Shown here: in pieces, positions 35,786-43,686 of the stretch
How the letters are laid out: each line of letters opens with the position of its first letter
Position numbering within the stretch: the stretch's first letter is position 1
Source: Cordilura impudica
Taxonomy: Eukaryota; Arthropoda; Insecta; Diptera; Scathophagidae
DNA length: 64,000 nucleotides
Reading direction: 5' to 3'
NCBI GenBank assembly: GCA_963682025.1
Contig: OY821518.1
Location: 234,071,836 to 234,135,835, forward strand
The notes under the pieces: generated by a model
Databases searched by the model: none
Told to the model about the DNA's origin: nothing
The model's input: the letters and a program-made list of their open reading frames with translations, nothing else
Program-made: the position numbers and the translations under genes

Positions 35786-37320
35786 CAAGTAAGAAAATTA
35801 TAGTCGGTCTAGACCGACTATACGATACCCTATACCATGCGTTTATATACCCTATCTCTCAGGCCCAACTAACTGGATATAGAAAATAAGCGTAAACCAA
35901 ATTTGAGTGGGATTTTTATTAATTTTTTTGACTGCAGATATGAAAAAGTTCATATCGGATGCTATATCTATATGGGGACTAGGCCCAAAAATGGACCGAT
36001 CTTGACCATGTTTGGTAAAGTCTCTTGTATTTTCTAAAAATATATACAAACAAAATTTGAGAAGAATCAGTGCAATATTTATACCCTATACCACTATGTG
36101 GTTTGGGTATAATGACTTTGTGCTGCTGTTTGTAACAACCAAAAATATTTGACCTAGACCCATCTTTAATTATACCGATCGAATCAGAATCACTTTCTGA
36201 GTTGATTTAACAATGTCCGTCCGTCCGTCCGTCCGTCTGTGTGTCCATGTAAAGCTTGTAATCAAACTGCAGGTCGCAAATATGAATGTATTTTGATGAA
36301 ATTTGGTACATAAGCTTTTATCGGCCATGGGATGAACGCTATGGAAATTGGTGAGAATCGGTCCATGTTCAGACCTAGCCCCCATACAAATTACCCATAT
36401 GAAATCGACATAAATTGCCATAAGATCCAAATTGTCATATAGATCTTACTCAAATTGGGTTTGTATGCGTTCATTACATCCATTAATGAGTAGTCCAAAA
36501 ATGATCCCTTTGACCCCATATAGAGCTGCTTCCCGATTTTCACTTAAATCTATTAAAAAACAAAAATATTGCACTGATTCTTCTCAAATTTTGTTTGTAT
36601 ATATTTTTGCAAAATACAAGAGACTTTACCAAACATGATCACGTTCGGTCCATTTTTGGACCAAGTCCCTATATAGATATAGCATCCGATATGAACTTTT
36701 TCGTATCTGCAGCCAAAAAAATTAATAAAAATCCCACTCAAATTTGGTTTCTGCTTATTTTCTATGTCCAGTTAGTTGGGCCTAAGAGATAGGGTCTCTA
36801 AACGCATGGTATAGGGTATCGTATAGTCGGTCTAGACTGACTATAATTTTCTTACTTGTTTTGTTTTTTGATAGATTTAAGTGAAGATCTGGAAACAGCT
36901 CTATATGGGGCCTATGACTAAGAGTTGTCCAATAGGGATCATTTCTGGACTACTGATTAATGGATGTAATATGTACATACAAACCCAATTTGACAAAGAT
37001 TTGTATGATAACTTGGATCTTATGGCAATATATGTTGATTTCATAGGGGTCATTTGTATGGGGGCTAGGTCTGAACATGGACCGATTCGTACCAATTTCA
37101 ATAGCGTTCATCCCATGGCCGATAAAAGATAAAATATCAAATTTCATCAAAATATATTCATATTTGCGACCTGCAGTTTGATTACAAGCTTTACATGGGA
37201 TCATAGTGATTCTGATTCGCTCGGTATAATTAAAGATGGGTGTAGGTCAAATATTTTTGGTTGTTACAAACAGCAGCACAAAGTCATTATACCCAAACCA
37301 CATAGTGGTATAGGGTATAA
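35786..37320 (-). mobile_element. Helentron/DINE-1-like repeat inserted in RTE copy 1 (outer copy)
   Basis: Comparison with the uninterrupted RTE copy shows that exactly this segment is extra: ATATACAAA|CAAG...TATAA|AAATGCG against ATATACAAAAAATGCG. No target duplication is present. Ends are CAAGTAAGAAAATTATAG with the perfect palindrome TAGTCGGTCTAGACCGACTA just inside, and TATAGGGTATAA. Removing the nested inner copy leaves a 755 bp element. The strand is given so that the hairpin end is 3', as in Helentrons. Confidence 0.85.
36079..36858 (+). mobile_element. Second Helentron/DINE-1-like copy nested in the first, inverted
   Basis: Runs TTATACCCTATACCACTATG to TATAATTTTCTTACTTG, the reverse of its host copy. 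It carries a CCGTCCGTCCGTCCGTCCG microsatellite near 36215-36240 and the same terminal palindrome (TAGTCGGTCTAGACTGACTA, one mismatch). The host sequence rejoins as TGCAATA-TTTTT-G, identical in T count to the same position inside the nested copy, so again no target duplication. 780 bp. Confidence 0.85.
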
Positions 37321-38675
37321 AAATGCGAATTGTATATGGGTAGAACACAGTTTGGTTTTAAAGAATCAATGGGAACTCGCGAAGCTCTGTTTAGCATACA
37401 AGTGTTAATACAGAATTGCAAGGATGTACAAAAGGACGTATTTATTAGATTATGAAAAAGCTTTTGACAGAGTTCAACATGATAAGTTAATAGAAATACT
37501 AAGATTAATCAATATAGACAGTAAAGATATTAACTGTATAAAATCTTTGTATTGGAATCAAAATGCGGAAGTCCGTGTTGGAGACCTAGTGACTGAAAGC
37601 ATTCCCATAAACAGAGGAGTTCGCCAGGGATGCATTCTATCCCCATTGCTTTTTAACATTTATTCAGAATGCATATTTGAAGAAACTCTTAATCATGTGG
37701 ACATTGGAATAAAAGTAAATGGTCAACATATAAACAATATTCGTTATGCAGATGATACAACACTGTTGGCAGATAACATGAATGATCTGCAGCGTCTATT
37801 TCGCGCCGTTAATACAAAAAGCAACCAATTCGGACTTAATATGAATATTGAAAAAACCAAATATATGATAATCAGCAGAAATAAAAATCCGTATGCTGGC
37901 TGCAATATACATATTAACAACGAACCTATTGACGGAGTTTCAAAGTTTAAATACCTTGGCTGTTGGTTACAAGAAACTTGGGAATGTGACAAAGAAATTA
38001 ATGTTCGTATAGAAATGGCTAAGAAGCACATTTTGCAAATTTAAGAAATTATTAACCAGCCGTGATATTAATATAAATCTCCGAATTAGATTTATGAAAT
38101 GTTATGTGTGGTCAGTACTATTGTATGGAGTCGAAGCATGGACACTTAAAGTTGTTAACATGAATAAATTAGAAGCATTTGAAATGTGGTGCTATCGTAG
38201 ATTATTAAAAATTCCACGGACTGACCGAGTAACGAACACAGAAGTATTAAACAGACTACAAAAAGAACGAGAAATTCTAAAAACTATAAAGCGTCGAAAA
38301 ACTTCCTATCTCGGCCACATCATAAGAGGTGATAAATACGAGCTGCTGCAACTGATTGTACAAGGCAGAATTGAAGGAAGAAGAGGCATTGGGCGGAAGC
38401 AAATGTCATGGTTAAGAAATATAAGAAACTGGACTGGCTTAAGAACCATAGGTGAATTTGTTCACACAGCGAGGAACAGAGATGAATTTCTACAAAAGTC
38501 AATAATATTGTATAAATTAAGTTAATTTTAATTATACATTGTGTATATATACCTAACTTTAAGTTATTTTCAAATTTAATATTTTAGTAATTTTTAAACG
38601 TAACTTGCATGTAATCGCTTATATTCAGAATTGGATATGCAATAAAAGAAGAAGAAAATAAAATATTTTTAATAA

Positions 38676-38879
38676 ATAATTTTATAAGAGCCTAAAGGTA
38701 TGCTAATCAATTTTAGTCAATTCACAATCAATTTTAGGCAAAATAAAATTACAATGAAAATCGATAAATTTTAGGCAATTCCCAATCAATTTTAGGTAAA
38801 ATAAAATTACAATGAAAATCGATGAATTGTGAATTGACCAAAATTGATTAGCATACCTTTTGGCTCTTATAAAATTATT
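38676..38879. mobile_element. MITE with about 55 bp arms and an internal duplication
   Basis: TAATTTTATAAGAGCCTAAA...ATGCTAATCAATTTTAG is inverted as AAAATTGATTAGCATACC...GGCTCTTATAAAATTA at the other end. In between, a unit of about 60 bp (CAATTTTAGGCAAAATAAAA ... AAAATCGATAAATTTTAGG) is present twice. It sits directly after the 3' tail of RTE copy 1. Confidence 0.8.
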
Positions 38880-38929
38880 ATCATAATTTATATATAGATT
38901 AAAAAAACATTGAAAGAAAACATTAAATT

Positions 38930-38961
38930 TCCTAGAATTTGCACTCGAATTTCGAGTGCTG
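38930..38961. other. Palindromic terminus GCACTCGAATTTCGAGTGC followed by TGG
   Basis: The 32 bp CCTAGAATTTGCACTCGAATTTCG... block is shared with 63596-63627, while the flanks differ. A hairpin ending in CTGG is what the 3' end of a canonical Helitron looks like. Confidence 0.4.
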
Positions 38962-39382
38962 GTTTATGCTAGTTTAATTTAAGCCTTAAAAATCATTAGT
39001 TTAACTAAACTAAGATTAATTGACATCCAAAAAACTCGTTCTAAGTAACTTAACTTAAGCCTAAAAATCATGAGTTTAACTAAACTAAATTTAATTTACA
39101 CGCCAAAATCTCGTTCTAAGTAAAATTAAAATTGCTACAATTCCCAACAAACTTTAAGAAATAATTTAAAGTTCTTCTATACACATACAAATATTAATTT
39201 TGTACACTAGTAAGTAAGTGTAGTGAATAATTGATGGTTTTTAACTGGATGTTATGTTTGACACATGTTAGGAAGCCTTTGCAATGCCAGAAAATCAATA
39301 TAAAAACAACCTAATTTATCCAAAAAGTAGGTACTTTAAAAAGAAATGTAAAATATTATTCTGTATTCGCTTGTCTATAACT

Positions 39383-42300
39383 ATGGAACGTTGGCAAAAT
39401 AAATTAGCGGTAGTTACTGGTGCTAGCGGTGGTATAGGAGCAGCCTGTGCCCGTGCTTTAGTTGGAGCTGGTGTGCGAGTAGTCGGCTTGGCCAGAAGAG
39501 AAAATAAACTTAAAGAATTACAATCAAGTTTATCCAGCAATCAAAAATCATTATTTATACCCAGAAAATGTGATGTCTCAAAAGAGGATGAAGTTATCAA
39601 AGCTTTTGAATGGACCGAAAAGGAATTAGGAGGTGCAGATATATTATTAAACAATGCTGGTATCACCCGAGAGACTCAATTGGTGGCACCAAATAACACG
39701 GAAAAAATACGGCAAGTTATAGATACTAATGTCATGGGTGTTTTATGGTGTACCAGAGAAGCATTTCAATACATGAACAAACGAGGAAATGAGGGTCACA
39801 TTTTAATTATTAACAGTATAGCTGGTAAACAAGTCTTAAATTTTATTGATGTCTTGCCATCGTTTAACATCTATCCAGCTACAAAATTTGCAATAACAGC
39901 CATGACCGAAACATATCGACAAGAATTTCAATTGTATAAAAGTAAAGTAAGAGTAACGGTAAGATCGACTTGTCCCAATTGAATCATTTGTTAACAATTA
40001 TATTAAGAGGTTTAACGAAGCGTCTTACAAGATATAAAAATCGGGCAAAAAATTAAAAATCAAGTCATTTAAGCTTTATAAAACTAAAACATTTTTTCCT
40101 TGTGAATGAATACCCTAATATTAATTTTGGCATGTTAAAAGTTTATGTTAATTATTAAGCCTTAATTTGTGTATATTGTTTTATAACAAATTTATGTATA
40201 TACATATTATTTAAGGGTATTTGTCCAGGAGCTGTTAATACTAATATATTTCCAGAAGAAATTCACTTTTATGTTAAAGATATGGCTCGCTTGGAACCAA
40301 AAAATATTGCTGATGCCGTGCTTTATGCTTTATGGGTACCACCAAATGTACAGGTTTGTAAAACATTATTTCCATAATATACGTCAAAAAAAAAAAAAAA
40401 CAACGAAACGAAGGAGAGATATATACTTTCATATCCGAGACATCTGTGTTATTTTAAAGAAAATAGAATTTTCTGTTGTGTAAAAATAATTCAGTAATGC
40501 GAGGGATTGTTCAATAAGTCCTTACAAAGTCATATAAGGAGCACTAAGGATTTAAAACAAAAAAGTTGGTTTCTGCAAAAATGTCGAGTTGCAAAAGAGG
40601 ACTGCAAAATTTTTAGGAAAATCTTTGGCTATTTTTGAAAAATGAAAAAAGTTAATTTCGTGATGTCATCAAATACTTTCACTTGCAATGCACAGCACCT
40701 AAAGAAATCAAAGATGAGTAAGACGAAGCCCATGACACATCTCCACTAGCTTTTAAGACTACCTCAATTGGGTAAATAAATTTAAACGTGACCGTACAAT
40801 CACAAGTAATTAACCTCCTTCTGGACGTCCAGTTGAGGTAGACTTCGGAAATCTTCGATAACATCTATGAATAATTTTTTATTAAACGATGAGTTAAAGT
40901 GCGTGAACTAGTTGAGGCCACGGGCATATCCCAAGGCTCAGTTATTACAATTTTGCTTAAGAAATTGGGTATGAAAAATAAACGCAATTATATGACTGAT
41001 TCAGTAGCTGGTTTAGAGCCTTTTCGTTCCAATCCTGATGAACTTCTGCTTCCATGTTGATGAAACATGGATTCACAACTATATACCAGATATGAAACAA
41101 CAGTTAAAGAAATGAAGTTTACCAGATGTATCCGCCCCGACGAAAGCAAAGACATTGAAATCGGCTGGTAAGGAGAATTGAGAATATTATTCATCATTAT
41201 TGGGCCAATTAAGTGAAGAACTTGAGAAAAAATATAATCTGCCATCAAGATAATGCTCGGATGCAAACTTGTCCAGTTTCGATGGCAAAATATACGAGTT
41301 GAGATTTGAATTGTTGCCGCATCCACATTGTTCTCCAGATTTGGCTCCCAACGACTTTTTCTTGTTTTTAAATTCAAAGAAATGGCTCAGCGGAAAAGAT
41401 CGACTTGAATGAGGAAGTCTTATCTGCACCAGAAGCGTATTTTGAGTAATTTCTGAAATCTTACTTTTAGGAGGGCTTAAAAAAGTTGGATAATCACAGA
41501 AGTAAGTTGAAAATTAAAAAAGAATCAAAACCAAAATATGTGTTTCCTTTGCTTTTGTAAGAACTTATTGACTACCCCTCGTAAAACAAGTTTGAGAAAA
41601 ACAAATAACGAGTGTTTAAAAAATAATTTTTGAAATGAGTCTACACAAATTTATTAGCGAAAGAAGTATTTTTTTCAAAGGTTTTTATGGGAATCACTTA
41701 TTTTTGATCTTAAAAAAAAATTATTTATTTCTTTTTCAGTTGAATAAAACATTTTAGTTTAAAAAATCTTCAATGAAAAAAAAGTTGAGATGCAAAATAA
41801 TTTTAAAAAAATAATCTGAAAACAGATAAACAGCAGGTGACAATACTTTGGATACTAATACAAAATTCTGAATTTGTGAATTTTTTTTTCTTAATATATA
41901 CAATAATATAATACAAAATTCTGAATTTACGATTTTTTTTTTTCTTAATACAGTAGTTTTGACATAGCTGCACACCCAACCTTTGCACGAGTTTATATGC
42001 AGATAAACCAAAAACGTTCTTAAGTTAAAAATGCTTACCTGCCTAAATGTGCAGGTTTAGAATTGTGGTTCCCTCTTTCGTGTTTTTGAGATTTTAAAAT
42101 TATTAAAGTTAGCTTTTAGCGCTTTTTAAGGTATTTTTTGATCGTTTTCTACATATATCACAAAAATTTAACATCAGCATTTATTTTGTGTATGTTGGTT
42201 TTTTGTTCCATTAAGAGTGGGATTATAAAATATTCACTCAACTTGTTTTGATTTTGTTTTTCGTAAGAGGCAGCTAAATGTGTTTTTTATGAAAACAATT

Positions 42301-43243
42301 TTAAACTTTCAAAAATATGAGGCGCTTATCTTAAATGTGCAGGTACAAAAAGTGTACTTAAAGAAAGAAATTATTATTGAATTTTAAAAATAAAAACCAA
42401 AACAAAAATTTTGTGCAGTTATAGGCAAAGTACACTTAAAAAAAACAGTTTAATCAAAACTACTGTAGTTTCGAATTAAGTCCTAAAATTATGTTTTTTT
42501 TTTTTTTTTGAGAATTCACTTTTTTGGTGTGTTCTCTATGAGAAGATAATAAATAAATTTGTTACAAAACTACAATTAAAAAAATAGATAAACGAAAAGT
42601 AGTCTTTTTTAGTGATGCCAAAACAATGGAAACTTTCAAATTTCTATACTATTAATTACTGTTGATTAAAACAATAAAAGTAGAAAATGGCATGATAGAA
42701 AATGTATAAACCTTTGTTTAAATATTTATAGTTTTCTTTCAATAGTTTTTTAAACACAATTGTATTTTTCAATGTTTTAGTCTTATAATTAATTATTATG
42801 AAATGATGGCAAGAATAAAGTTTTCTGAAGAGTTAAAAACCAGAATAATAGATGATTTTACTGCTGGCCTTAAGAGAAAAGCTTGTGTGACGTCAAAGTT
42901 ACAACATGGGCAGAAAATTTTAATATTGTATGCGTGATGGCGTACGATGAACGATGAAATTCAGATTGACATATAAAATTAAGCGATATGAACCTCTGCT
43001 CAACGTTATAAACTGTTATGATCTCTATACATAGTGTATTTCGACTTTTGTATGAAATGACAAGTTCATTATTTTTAGTTTATAAATTTAATACACAAAG
43101 TTACAAATTTTAAATTGTAAATGTGATACCCTTTTGTTTTTCTTTAAAATTAATGTAATTTAAATTGCTTTCCTAATAACATATTTTTTGTTTGTTTATA
43201 GATTCATGACATTACAGTGAAACCCATGGGAGAAATGTTTTAA
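39383..43243 (+). CDS. Short-chain dehydrogenase/reductase (farnesol dehydrogenase-like), 3 exons
   Basis: Exons 39383-39958, 40216-40353 and 43202-43243 join in phase (donor GTAAGA; acceptors TTTAAG and TTTATAG) to give 251 residues, the usual length of a classical SDR. It carries the Rossmann NAD(P)-binding motif TGASGGIG at residues 12-19, NNAG near 93, an active-site serine in INSIAG, and YPATK as the catalytic YxxxK. The C-terminal ICPGAVNTNIF and ADAVLYALWVPPNVQ are typical of insect farnesol dehydrogenase/DHRS11-like enzymes, cytosolic oxidoreductases acting on terpenoid or carbonyl substrates; the true substrate is unknown. An upstream ATG at 39284 adds 33 lysine-rich residues and is less likely to be used. 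The stop overlaps AATAAA (43243-43248), a polyadenylation signal. Intron 2 (2.85 kb) holds a dead mariner. It ends tail-to-tail with the thiolase-like gene, about 165 bp away. Confidence 0.93.
40499..41575 (+). mobile_element. Decayed mariner (DD34D) in SDR intron 2
   Basis: Ends CGAGGGATTGTTCAATAAGT at the left and, inverted, CGAGGGGTAGTCAATAAGTT at the right. Plus-strand fragments read FHVDETWIHNY (first catalytic Asp), a broken HxDNARMQT (second) and CSPDLAPNDFFLF (third). Many stops and frame breaks. Confidence 0.8.
41949..42470. mobile_element. Possible Tc1-type MITE plus HTH scrap downstream
   Basis: TACAGTAGTTTTGACATAG at 41949 has an inverted partner TCAAAACTACTGTA near 42457-42470, with TA at both ends. 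Two direct copies of TAAATGTGCAGGT lie near 42044 and 42330. A little further on (42790-42900) the plus strand reads MMARIKFSEELKTRIIDDF, which resembles a transposase N-terminus. The link between the two is uncertain. Confidence 0.4.
42471..43190. other. Remainder of SDR intron 2, AT-rich
   Basis: Apart from the transposase-like N-terminal scrap at 42790-42900, nothing is recognised. Confidence 0.45.
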
Positions 43244-43409
43244 TAAATAAAAGTACTTACTTACCCCTTGTATGACTTAATTATGAGATTATTGAAAACG
43301 GAAATTAATTGTTGTTTAGAGTCACAAACAGAATAACAAGCATCATTATTTAGATTGCAGAATATCTGAAAATTAAAAGATACATAATAAAGTTTATTAT
43401 ATCAATATT

Positions 43410-43686
43410 TTATTGCTCTTTTAATAAATCTAATTTTCTTCTTAGCAACTTTTTATTTATACGATGCATACATAGAAATTGACCATTAAGAAAAACTACG
43501 GGTATGTCATGGCGAAATAAACGTAAAAATCTTACATTTTCTTTAGTATCAATATAGATCTTTTCCAATTCATATTCGCCAGAAAAATTCAATTCTAGTT
43601 CCTCTACCAGTATATCGCACAAAGGGCAAGGGTCATTAGTATATAATGTCAGTTTAGGTAAGCCTTCAGGTGAGGTAGATAAGGAA
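43410..43686 (-). other. Exon 3: glutaredoxin-like (DUF836) domain
   Basis: Begins after TTTTTTTAG and reads SLSTSPEGLPKLTLYTNDP then CPLC. The beta strand/CxxC/helix start and the cis-proline-type IPVVFLNG turn are the two signatures of the fold. It ends KLDLLKEQ with a TAA that is part of an AATAAA signal. No ATG of its own precedes the domain; the frame opens only with a TTG inside the proposed intron, which favours splicing to exon 2. Confidence 0.8.

Larger units (their letters stand above)
33755..38660 (+). mobile_element. RTE-type non-LTR retrotransposon, broken copy 1
   Basis: Almost the same sequence as the intact copy at 54694-57798, plus about 290 bp of upstream sequence (33760-34050, with AGCTCAGCGGTTGGAGTGG) that probably represents the element's 5' untranslated region. 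The 3' end is the same (GGATATGCAATAAAAGAAGAA). The ORF is broken by TAA at 34496-34498, TGA at 34583-34585, small deletions near 35030 and 37438, and a 1535 bp insertion at 35786. Endonuclease motifs (GISETWLP, GDFNAKVG) and RT motifs (FDRVQH, VRQGCILSPLLFN, RYADDTTLLA) are still readable. Confidence 0.92.

Noticed and set aside
35852..37408. Many 60-86 codon frames on both strands
   Set aside because: All fall in the two nested Helentron-like repeats and mirror each other because the copies are inverted; none has a recognisable domain.
39284..39382. An N-terminal extension of the SDR protein from an earlier ATG
   Set aside because: The extension is Lys/Tyr-rich and unlike SDR N-termini; the ATG at 39383 places the Rossmann motif at its usual distance.
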